The translations under genes were made by a program, and so were the position numbers. Below are positions 27,801 to 34,571 of a DNA stretch of 53,674 nucleotides, piece by piece; positions within the stretch are counted from its first letter, which is position 1; each line of letters starts with the position of its first letter. The stretch is from positions 1 through 53,674 of the forward strand of contig CANJVG010000011.1 of the NCBI GenBank assembly GCA_947478005.1. The letters run 5' to 3'. This DNA comes from Bacteroidota bacterium (GTDB lineage Bacteria; Bacteroidota; Bacteroidia; Chitinophagales; LD1). The notes under the pieces were generated by a model, which saw only the letters and a list, made by a program, of their open reading frames with translations, was not told where the DNA came from and did no database searches.

Positions 27801-28105
27801 TTTATTTGTCGCGAATCATCTTCCAATGCCAAATTAATGACCCCACTTTCAGGTACTGGCACTTCCTGTGTTTTTTTTCCAATATAACTGATAGAAAGGG
27901 TCGTAGCCGTCACTGGTACTCCCAACACGAAGTGACCGTTGACATCTGTGCTGGTACCTATTTTAGTACCTTTTACAAAAATATTTGCTCCAATAACCGG
28001 CATTTTATCGCTGGCATCTGTAATTGTTCCTTCAATTTGTTTGTCCTGAGCAAAAGCAAATGCAATGGAAAGACTAAGAAAAAAAGAGAGTAATCGTTTT
28101 TTCAT
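24893..28105 (-). CDS. SusC/RagA-family TonB-linked outer-membrane transporter
   Basis: A 1070-residue TonB-dependent transporter. It has a signal peptide (MKKRLLSFFLSLSIAFAFAQ), then a carboxypeptidase-regulatory-like domain (about residues 22-95, 'IEGTITDASDKMPVIGANIFVKG'). A TonB-box-like 'INEVVVTALGIKREQKSLGYA' leads to the plug domain (about 115-240, 'LQGKVAGVQITGSS', 'SALYGSRGINGAIIITTKKG'), followed by a 22-strand barrel ending in 'GFNFSIRF'. It imports large nutrients such as oligosaccharides or peptides with its SusD partner. It is first gene of a two-gene operon that ends in a clear terminator. No sigma/anti-sigma or hybrid two-component regulator is encoded next to it. Confidence 0.95.
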   Translation of the reverse strand: MKKRLLSFFLSLSIAFAFAQDKQIEGTITDASDKMPVIGANIFVKGTKIGTSTDVNGHFVLGVPVTATTLSISYIGKKTQEVPVPESGVINLALEDDSRQINEVVVTALGIKREQKSLGYAAQVVGGSDVNTAKEANVVNQLQGKVAGVQITGSSNLGGSSRILLRGVRSIDSENQPLFVVDGIPVNNANYTTTDQARGALGYDYGNAVQDINTDDIESVNILKGLAASALYGSRGINGAIIITTKKGTKKAGKGKMPIGVTISQNVMFNQVSVLPKYQNKYGGGTLDTFRNSAIFPGAKRPQFSYDGSWGPKMEGQPVMQYYAYYEYDSARYGVATPWSAHPDNVKSFFKTGVLSNTSVSLDGANDNGNFRLAFSNLYQTGTMVNSHINRSTVSFNGGYNLGKYIFSSVGVNYVKSEGKGRPQTGYENISSNFTQWFQRQLEMKEMKNYKNPDGTQRSWNRGSEADASPLYWDNPYWTLYENYETDQRDRLYGNVVVGAKISDWLILKGTVNSDFYADRRQERYAVGTVKTSRYSEEVINYNEMNYELMATAHKVFKEKFDISGFIGLNRRDTRATRHITETSGGLNVPNSYTLKNSIDPLVVDQGLLYPVSRKVQNSVFFNASFGYAGLIFVDFTGRNDWSSTLPVANSSYFYPSLSTSFVYSELIKSNWFSYGKLRASWAQGRKDTDPYQLQTRPSAGSSFGSSAIYVQPSTFRNPNLRPELVSTWEIGTEMALWGDRVRWDLTYYNSKTSDIIFDIQQSGASGYAYRSTNAGAMTNQGIEFASSFKPIKLKNGFEWAIGFNIAKNWNKVTELYKDEAGQEVKSINIEQAPFAVTLEARPGQPYGVIVGTDYETDGKGNRLVDPSTGAYVPTTEVKPLGSVLADFTGGISTTLSWKGLSAYFLFDFQKGGHLFSLSNTWGKYSGTLKETAEGNIREDGLTLKGVTFTGYDANGTAQTDGSPNVVPIAAVDHFFLDQGYTIAAADVYDASFVKFREFRLMYDMPAKWFSKTPIKGMTLGVTGRNLAILKKNIPNFDPESAVSSGNVQGLEGGQLPSERSVGFNFSIRF

Positions 28106-28594
28106 GGTAGTAGATTTGGTTAAGAATAAATTATCGCGAAGGCAAGGTATCGAATAATAATCGAAAGGTTAAAATTTTGTTAATGTACAATTGTGAATAA
28201 GGAATAAGATAGGTTGTGCGATTGGTAATTTTACCAACGCTTAATTGCAGGGTTTTACGATTATGAAATCTAATGCTTTCTTTCAAACGAATACATTTAA
28301 TTCTGCTGTTTGTGACATTGGACGACCTCAGGATTGCTTTGCTTTGATTGTATCAGAATCAATGGATGTTCACCAAGATTGAAAGATATTATTAGGGATG
28401 TCTTTAAAATGCTTTATTCTGTTAGGTAGTGGACGCTGCGTATTGTTTGAGCACCTTATTATCTCAAGTGTTTTAAACCGCTTCAGGACTCTAATTTTTT
28501 ATACCCAACTTCAGCGAGTTAGATTTAGTGGCACATTGAAGCAACTGTTATATAGCTCAATGAGGTGTTTTGTAACTGATAAAAAGTTCAACTT
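28106..28594. other. Intergenic region upstream of the SusC gene, no gene seen
   Basis: The part near 28106-28200 should hold the SusC/SusD promoter and leader, but I found no convincing consensus. An open frame at 28398-28598 (+) has a cysteine- and arginine-rich composition, no recognised domain and ends inside the GH3-like gene, so I do not call it. No repeat array of the 21-bp kind was seen here. Confidence 0.5.
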
Positions 28595-30091
28595 CTAAAA
28601 TCTATTCCCTTCCAACCTCTCCGCTATCTTCCTATCGTTCGTCAACCTCGGCACCTTATTCTGCCCTCCCAGCTTACCCTGTGTTTTCATATAGTCCACA
28701 AAAGCATTTGGCCTTAGCGCTCGGAGCTTCAACTGCTGCAACACATTCCCCGCGCGGAGGTCTTTATAATAGGAGTTCTTCTGTTTCAACGTTTCATCAA
28801 TCAATCGCGCCAGCTTATCTGGTTGCGCAGGAGGCTCGCTAAACTCCACAAACCATTCATGATAAGGCAAACCTTCTTTAGGATTCACCTGCGGTGCCAC
28901 CGTAAACTCTGTAACTCTGCAGTTCATTTCGCGCATAGCGTGCAACATCGCCATTTCCACTTCCTCGGCAATCACATGCTCCCCAAAAGCCGAAATAAAA
29001 TGTTTCACCCGGCCTGTCACTAATATTCGATAGGGATTGAGCGAAACAAACTTCACGGTGTCGCCAATATTATATGCCCAAAGACCCGCGTTCGTACTCA
29101 GCAGCAGGGCATAATTCACCCCCAGTTCCACTTCCTCCAAACCTATGCGCGCAGCTTTGTCATTACCAATCTCATCCGCCTTCACAAACTCATAAAAAAT
29201 CCCCCCGTTCACATTAAGCAGCAAACCCGTTTCGTGTTGCTTATCCTGATAGGCAATAAAACCTTCACTTGCGGGATACGTTTCCACCGAATCAATCTTA
29301 AAACCAATCAAGGCCTCAATCTTGGCGCGGTATGGTGCATAGTTCACACCTCCGTAGGCAAATACCTTAAAATCAGGAAAAATATCCTTGATAAACTTCT
29401 TGCCCGAAAGTTCCCGCAGGCGCTCAAAATACATCACCACCCAAGGAGGAATACCGCTAATCAAGCTCATGCGTTCTTTCACCGTTTCGCGCGCAATGGC
29501 GTCTACCTTCGTTTCCCAGTCATCAATACAATTGGTTTCGTAACTAGGCATACGGTTCTTGCGGGCATAAAAAGGAACATGATGATGCACAATCCCGCTT
29601 AGCCTTCCCGAAGGAATTTTGCCGTGCATATCCAACTCAGGAGAACCCTGAAGGAAAATCATTTTATGGTCGAAGAAGGCAGAATTACCTGTTTCATTCA
29701 CATACAACATCAACGAGTTGCGGGCTGCCTTAATCATTTCAGCAATCTGCTCCTTCGTCACCGGAATGTATTTCGTGCCGCTCGTGGTGCCCGATGATTT
29801 ACAGAAATAAAGCGGCAGACCTTTCCACAGCACATTTTCCTTTCCATCGGCAATCAATTCAATATAATCTTTAAAATCTTCATAGTCGCGCACCTTCACA
29901 GCCGCTTTAAAATCCTGATAAGTTCTGATAGTAGAAAACCCATGCGCTTTCCCGAAATCAGTATCGGCCGCCTGTCGGATGAGTTCATGCAAAAACTGCT
30001 GCTGAATAGCCACCGCATTCATCTGCTCTTTATAAACTGTAGGAGCAATAAGCCCTGCCGCCAATTTTGCAATGGAAGATTTATAACCCAT
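28595..30091 (-). CDS. GH3-like acyl-adenylating enzyme
   Basis: A 498-residue cytosolic protein of the GH3 superfamily, known from plant auxin- and jasmonate-conjugating enzymes. These enzymes adenylate a carboxylic acid and transfer it to an amino acid. The ATP-binding motif SSGTTSGTK lies at residues 99-107. A YPASEG segment (motif II type) is in the middle, and 'YNIGDTVKF' lies in the C-terminal half. Bacterial homologues are common in Bacteroidota, but their substrates are mostly unknown. ATG 30091 (MGYKSSIAKL) begins where family similarity begins. The open frame extends to 30178, but that extension is unlike the family. Divergent from the serine hydrolase gene. Confidence 0.9.
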   Translation of the reverse strand: MGYKSSIAKLAAGLIAPTVYKEQMNAVAIQQQFLHELIRQAADTDFGKAHGFSTIRTYQDFKAAVKVRDYEDFKDYIELIADGKENVLWKGLPLYFCKSSGTTSGTKYIPVTKEQIAEMIKAARNSLMLYVNETGNSAFFDHKMIFLQGSPELDMHGKIPSGRLSGIVHHHVPFYARKNRMPSYETNCIDDWETKVDAIARETVKERMSLISGIPPWVVMYFERLRELSGKKFIKDIFPDFKVFAYGGVNYAPYRAKIEALIGFKIDSVETYPASEGFIAYQDKQHETGLLLNVNGGIFYEFVKADEIGNDKAARIGLEEVELGVNYALLLSTNAGLWAYNIGDTVKFVSLNPYRILVTGRVKHFISAFGEHVIAEEVEMAMLHAMREMNCRVTEFTVAPQVNPKEGLPYHEWFVEFSEPPAQPDKLARLIDETLKQKNSYYKDLRAGNVLQQLKLRALRPNAFVDYMKTQGKLGGQNKVPRLTNDRKIAERLEGNRF

Positions 30092-30201
30092 TGGGCGAAT
30101 ATAATTTCGTTTCCCGTTTGTTGTTTGTCGTTCGGCTGTTTCAAACTGCAAACTGTAAAGCAACACGCTAATTCTCAAATTCTCCCATTCGCTAATTGCT
30201 C

Positions 30202-30209
30202 TACATTCG
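30202..30209 (+). promoter_or_regulatory. Possible -7 element of the serine hydrolase gene
   Basis: TACATTCG differs by one base from TAnnTTTG and lies 31 bases before the ATG at 30241. There is no obvious -33 element at the usual spacing. Weak support. Confidence 0.3.
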
Positions 30210-30240
30210 CGCCTTCGAAAAAATATTCCCGCTGCTTACC

Positions 30241-31374
30241 ATGAAAAAACTGTTCCCCGCATTTATTCTTCTCTGTTTCATTTCTGCCTGCAATCCTTAT
30301 GTAGCACGTAGCATCTTTTATAACGACCCCGGCATTAAAGACAATAAACTAATGCCTGTTCGCCTGGTTAAAAGAGGAACCATTCAACCCCTTTCAGTTT
30401 CTCCAGAATACAACAAGAAAAAAATTCCTGATCCACTGATGAAAGTTTTGAAAGCCACTGGAACGGTGGCCTTCTTAGTCATGAAAGACGACAGCATTCT
30501 TACCGAGTGGTATGCTCGTGGCTATAACGACAGTTCATTGACAAATCCTTTCTCTGTCACCAAGTCTATCGTGAGTATTCTTACCGGTATTGCACTCAAA
30601 GAAGGGAAAATTAAAAGTTTGGATGAACCAATATGCAACTACTACGAGCCCTACCGAAAAAACGGGCTGAACAAGATAACATTCAAGAATTTACTGTGCA
30701 TGAGTTCAGGTGTAAACTTTAACGATGCCTATTTAAATCCTGCTGGCCAAACCGCCCAACTTTATTATGGCAACAACATGCATCAACTCATAAACTCACT
30801 CTCCATTGACCGAGAACCTGGCTCCGTATTTCGCTACAAAAACTGTGACCCTGAAATTCTGACACTCGCTTTAGAAAATGCGGTGGGAATGAATATGAGC
30901 GATTATGCTTCAGAAAAATTCTGGAAACCCGTTGGCGCAGCACATGATGCTGAATGGATTATTGATAAACCGGTAACCGGGGTAGAAAAATCGTATTGCT
31001 GTTTTCATTCCAATGCTCGCGACATGGCCCGTCTAGGTTTGCTTTACGAACAGAAGGGAAGTTGGAACGGCAATCAAATTGTTGATTCCTCCTACGTAAA
31101 AAGCAGTTTGACGCCTCATATGCTTCCTCGGGAAAATGGGAAAACAGAAGCCCATAATGGATATCTTTGGTGGCTACGAAATGTGGATGGCATGGGCGAC
31201 TTCTGTGCGGATGGTTTGAAGGGACAATATATCAGTGTCATTCCCTCCAGGAATTTAATCTTTGTCCGTCTTGGTAAACGCGATTGGTTGGTGCGTGGTA
31301 AACGATTTTCTAAAAAGAAAAGTGAGTTTCTTTATGAAATTCTTCTTCGATCGGTAGTGAAGGTTTGGGGCTAA
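30241..31374 (+). CDS. Beta-lactamase-family serine hydrolase, lipoprotein
   Basis: A 377-residue hydrolase of the class C beta-lactamase/esterase superfamily. The N terminus carries a lipoprotein signal (LLCFISAC, lipidated Cys17). The catalytic SxxK motif is SVTK (Ser105, Lys108). The second motif YxN appears as YKN (Tyr199, Asn201), and 'HNGYLWW' occupies the usual place near the third motif. Members act as esterases, D-aminopeptidases or transpeptidase-like enzymes. True beta-lactamase activity is not implied. The start at ATG 30241 is chosen because the signal peptide begins there. Translation from 30196 would bury it. It stands alone, divergent from the GH3-like gene. Confidence 0.9.
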   Translation: MKKLFPAFILLCFISACNPYVARSIFYNDPGIKDNKLMPVRLVKRGTIQPLSVSPEYNKKKIPDPLMKVLKATGTVAFLVMKDDSILTEWYARGYNDSSLTNPFSVTKSIVSILTGIALKEGKIKSLDEPICNYYEPYRKNGLNKITFKNLLCMSSGVNFNDAYLNPAGQTAQLYYGNNMHQLINSLSIDREPGSVFRYKNCDPEILTLALENAVGMNMSDYASEKFWKPVGAAHDAEWIIDKPVTGVEKSYCCFHSNARDMARLGLLYEQKGSWNGNQIVDSSYVKSSLTPHMLPRENGKTEAHNGYLWWLRNVDGMGDFCADGLKGQYISVIPSRNLIFVRLGKRDWLVRGKRFSKKKSEFLYEILLRSVVKVWG

Positions 31375-31488
31375 GGTCATTTTGAATAATTGTAATCCGC
31401 AAATCTTTCTTTCCTTTACAAATGCATAATCAATGTCGCCTTTGAATTAATGAGCAATTCATTTTTCTCACAATATTTTAAATCCCAT

Positions 31489-33102
31489 ATGCGGCAACTA
31501 TTTGCATTGCTTTTGCTTTCAGCCTCAATTCAAAGCATTTCTGCCCAATCCTGGGCATGGGCACAAGGTGAAGGAGGGCCCGGAAGTGATGCTGCAAATT
31601 CTGTTACCATAGACGAACAGGGTAATTCCTATATTACCGGGTACATTGCAGGTTTTGCCGACTTTTCAGGAGCCAATTATCAAGGCCGTGGAATTTATGA
31701 TGTCTGCATTGCCAAGTATAATCCGCAAGGCGGTTTGGTTTGGGTAAAGTTAGCCGGGGGTGACAACAACGAATCGGGCAATGCTATAAATTACAAAAAC
31801 GGCTATCTATACCTCACAGGCTATTTCAACGACACCACCTGGTTTGATGGAAACAGAATGATAAGCCGCGGAGGTTCCGATGCATTCATTGCTAAGTATG
31901 ACAAAGATGGCAACTTCATATGGGTAAAACAAGCCGGTGGGGCGAATGGCGATATAGGGATGAGTATAGATGTGGATGATGTAGGAAATATTTTTGTTGC
32001 AGGTACTTTTCGAACTTCCATGAGCCTTGATGCTATTATAATTAGTTCACCAAATTTATATGATGAATCCTTTTATGCAAAATATGATGCCAATGGAAAT
32101 GTGGTTTGGGCAAAGGCAACACGAGGCAACAATTCCAACCAGATTGCCGGGGTTGCTTTTGATAACGACCACTCCTTCTTTATTACCGGTTTCTTTGGTG
32201 GAAGTTTTTCAGTCGACAACAGAACGGTAAACTCATCCACTTCCAGTTATGATATTTTTTTGGCCAAGATAGATACTGATGGAAATCTGGATTGGTTAAA
32301 GAAAGCGGGCAGCTCCAATGAAGATGCTGCACATGGTGTTTGCAGCGATTTGAATGGCAATCCTTCCATCGTTGGATATTTTTCAGGCCTCGCCTATTTC
32401 GATGGACATTCAGTAAATTACAGCGATTACAGCGATGTCTTTGTGGCACAGTACGATTCAGCAGGAAACAACTTATGGGTACGGGCTGGTATTGGGCATC
32501 AACAGGATTTAGGTTGGGGAATTGCCAATGACAGCAACGGCAATATTTTTGCAACGGGCATGTTTCGCGACAACATTAATTTTGACGGAAATATTATAAA
32601 CGCAGTTGATGACCGCGATATTTTCTTAATTAGTTATAGCCCTAATGGCGATGTTCGCTGGTTACAACAAGCAGGCGGACAAGGCATAGAAACAGGTTTT
32701 TCAATAGCAGTTGCTAATTCTGGATTGGTTGCTGTTTGTGGATATTACTCGCACACCTGTTTCTTCGGTTCTATTCCGGTTGATTACGCTACAGTCACTG
32801 AAATGTTTATTGCTGAATTTAACCAACCGGTTGTAAACAGAATAGTTGATTTGAAGGAGGATTCCAATATTTCCATTTATCCAAACCCCTCTTCAGGCAA
32901 TTATAATTTGCAAATTTCAAATTACGAATTCAGGCAGCCATTAGCTGTTCACATTTCTGATCTTACCGGCAGGGAAATTTTACTACAACAAATTGGTTCA
33001 TCTGCGGCAGAAATCAAATTGTCTGCATTCGAATCTGGGGTCTATTTTTTAAAACTGGAGGGTAGGGGACTTTTGCTTACGAGGAGAATAGTAAAAGACT
33101 AA
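31489..33102 (+). CDS. SBBP-type beta-propeller protein with T9SS type A sorting domain
   Basis: A 537-residue secreted protein. Its signal peptide (MRQLFALLLLSASIQSISAQ) starts at ATG 31489. The open frame begins at 31450, but that would add 13 residues before the signal. The body consists of repeats of about 50 residues with 'AKYDxxGNxxWxKxAGG', 'GxxIxxDxxGNxxxTGxF' and 'FDG', matching the SBBP/beta-propeller repeat family. The last 75 residues ('ISIYPNPSSGNYNLQIS' to 'RRIVKD') are a type A sorting domain, so export by T9SS is expected. No catalytic residues are recognised. The function could be adhesion or binding. It is a single gene. Confidence 0.88.
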   Translation: MRQLFALLLLSASIQSISAQSWAWAQGEGGPGSDAANSVTIDEQGNSYITGYIAGFADFSGANYQGRGIYDVCIAKYNPQGGLVWVKLAGGDNNESGNAINYKNGYLYLTGYFNDTTWFDGNRMISRGGSDAFIAKYDKDGNFIWVKQAGGANGDIGMSIDVDDVGNIFVAGTFRTSMSLDAIIISSPNLYDESFYAKYDANGNVVWAKATRGNNSNQIAGVAFDNDHSFFITGFFGGSFSVDNRTVNSSTSSYDIFLAKIDTDGNLDWLKKAGSSNEDAAHGVCSDLNGNPSIVGYFSGLAYFDGHSVNYSDYSDVFVAQYDSAGNNLWVRAGIGHQQDLGWGIANDSNGNIFATGMFRDNINFDGNIINAVDDRDIFLISYSPNGDVRWLQQAGGQGIETGFSIAVANSGLVAVCGYYSHTCFFGSIPVDYATVTEMFIAEFNQPVVNRIVDLKEDSNISIYPNPSSGNYNLQISNYEFRQPLAVHISDLTGREILLQQIGSSAAEIKLSAFESGVYFLKLEGRGLLLTRRIVKD

Positions 33103-33231
33103 TCAGTCTAACAATAACCACACAAAATGTGCGTTTTTCTATTTATTGAACAACATGCGTGCAAAAAACATTCAATTGTTGCTGTGTGATTTAAAATTAA
33201 AGTAAATAATTTGCATCAAGTAAAATAGGTT

Positions 33232-33801
33232 ATGACCAAATCAATTAAACAACAAATTCTTGCATTTTTTTTATTGTGCTTTGTTCTTGTAGGCATGAAC
33301 TCGTGCAAGAAGGATCCTGTTCATTTTTTATGCCCTGTTTATATTAGCCAATTCTGTATGCCCGATACCAACCAGGGCTATAGCACTTATGGTTATTCTT
33401 CATTTGCGAAAGTTTACACCTCCGATATTAAAAGCAAGTTTGCTTCGGGCGGCTACAACTTCGATGTAAAGAAAATCAAGTCTGCCCATTTTAGCAGTTT
33501 CAAAATTGCAGCGGCAAATGATAGCTCCCTATTCACCGATATTACAAATGTGGAAGTAAGGATTCGTAAGGAAAAGGATAAACAACTTGGTAACCTAGTG
33601 GCATCAGGATGGATTCTTGGCGACTCAATTAGCTCTGTCAGTTTAGCACTCACTAACTCGGACGTAAATGGTTTGTTCAGCGATGAGTCTTTTATCGTAC
33701 TAACCCGCGTATTCACCCCGTGGACCGGCAACAAGGCCATTTGCCTTCAACCTAGAGAAGTGATGATTGATTTCGAATTGGATGCCTCTGCCAAGAAGTA
33801 G
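33232..33801 (+). CDS. Small lipoprotein of unknown function
   Basis: A 189-residue product with a clear lipoprotein signal (LVGMNSC, lipidated Cys25) followed by KKD, so it is probably exported to the outer membrane. The mature part has no recognised domain. It contains 'VRIRKEKDKQLGNLVASGW' and several predicted beta-strands. The gene lies between a T9SS protein gene and rpe, 51 bp before the latter. There is no evidence for a shared job. Confidence 0.75.
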   Translation: MTKSIKQQILAFFLLCFVLVGMNSCKKDPVHFLCPVYISQFCMPDTNQGYSTYGYSSFAKVYTSDIKSKFASGGYNFDVKKIKSAHFSSFKIAAANDSSLFTDITNVEVRIRKEKDKQLGNLVASGWILGDSISSVSLALTNSDVNGLFSDESFIVLTRVFTPWTGNKAICLQPREVMIDFELDASAKK

Positions 33802-33835
33802 TAAGCTTCAACGGCTAATTCTCAATACCCAATAA

Positions 33836-33843
33836 ATTTTACC
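33836..33843 (+). promoter_or_regulatory. Possible -7 element directly upstream of rpe
   Basis: The sequence TTTTACCTTCGCC about 10 bases before the rpe ATG resembles a Bacteroidota -7 element (TAnnTTTG with one change). It would imply a very short or leaderless transcript. Position is approximate and support weak. Confidence 0.25.
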
Positions 33844-33852
33844 TTCGCCCGC

Positions 33853-34512
33853 ATGAGTAAAATAATTGTTGCTCCCTCTGTTCTCGGTGCCGATTTCGGA
33901 AACCTGCAACGCGATGTAGAACTGCTTAACCGCAGCGAGGCGGAGTGGATTCACATTGATGTGATGGATGGCGTTTTCGTTCCCAATATTTCTTTTGGAT
34001 TTCCTCTTTTGCACGCTATCAGCAAACACTCTAAAAAGGTGAACGATGTACATTTAATGATTGTTCAGCCCGAAAAATATTTCCAACAGTTTCGCGATGC
34101 GGGGGCTCATAACATTACAATTCATTACGAAGCTGTAACACATTTAGATTCTGCCATTCATCAAATAAAAAAAACCGGTGCCCGTGCGGGTGTCGCACTT
34201 AATCCTTCTACACCCGTTTCTGTTTTAAGGGAAATTATTCACCTGCTCGATTTGGTTTTAATCATGAGCGTAAACCCCGGCTTTGGCGGGCAGAAGTTTA
34301 TTCCTTATTCGACTAGGAAGGTGCGGGAAGCGAAAGAATTGATTCTTACTTCCGGTTCTTCCGCCAGGATTGAAGTCGATGGTGGGGTGGGATTAAATAA
34401 CGCTGAGGAATTAGCCAATGCCGGTGCCGATATTCTCGTGGCTGGTAATGCCGTCTTCGGTTCAGCAGACCCACTCAAAACAATTAGTGACTTGGCAAAT
34501 GTTTGTGTCTAA
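33853..34512 (+). CDS. rpe: Ribulose-phosphate 3-epimerase
   Basis: This enzyme interconverts ribulose 5-phosphate and xylulose 5-phosphate in the pentose phosphate pathway. It has 219 residues, the usual length. Metal and catalytic residues are in place: Ser9, His34 and Asp36 in 'HIDVMDG', His67 in 'DVHLMI', and Asp176 in 'IEVDGGV'. The phosphate-binding 'VNPGFGGQKF' segment is intact (about 140-149). The TonB-dependent receptor gene follows 59 bp later on the same strand. That adjacency probably does not reflect a shared pathway. Confidence 0.97.
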   Translation: MSKIIVAPSVLGADFGNLQRDVELLNRSEAEWIHIDVMDGVFVPNISFGFPLLHAISKHSKKVNDVHLMIVQPEKYFQQFRDAGAHNITIHYEAVTHLDSAIHQIKKTGARAGVALNPSTPVSVLREIIHLLDLVLIMSVNPGFGGQKFIPYSTRKVREAKELILTSGSSARIEVDGGVGLNNAEELANAGADILVAGNAVFGSADPLKTISDLANVCV

Positions 34513-34571
34513 GCCTGCTCAACGATAAACCACAAACAATAAACCTCCTCAACTACTGTTTATCCTTCCGA

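Noticed and set aside
28398-28598. Open frame of 66 codons upstream of the SusC gene
   Set aside because: No recognisable domain, unlikely composition, and it runs into the GH3-like gene on the other strand.
33103-33231. Short inverted repeats after the beta-propeller gene (CACA...TGTG followed by T-rich sequence)
   Set aside because: Stem only four base pairs, too weak to call a terminator.
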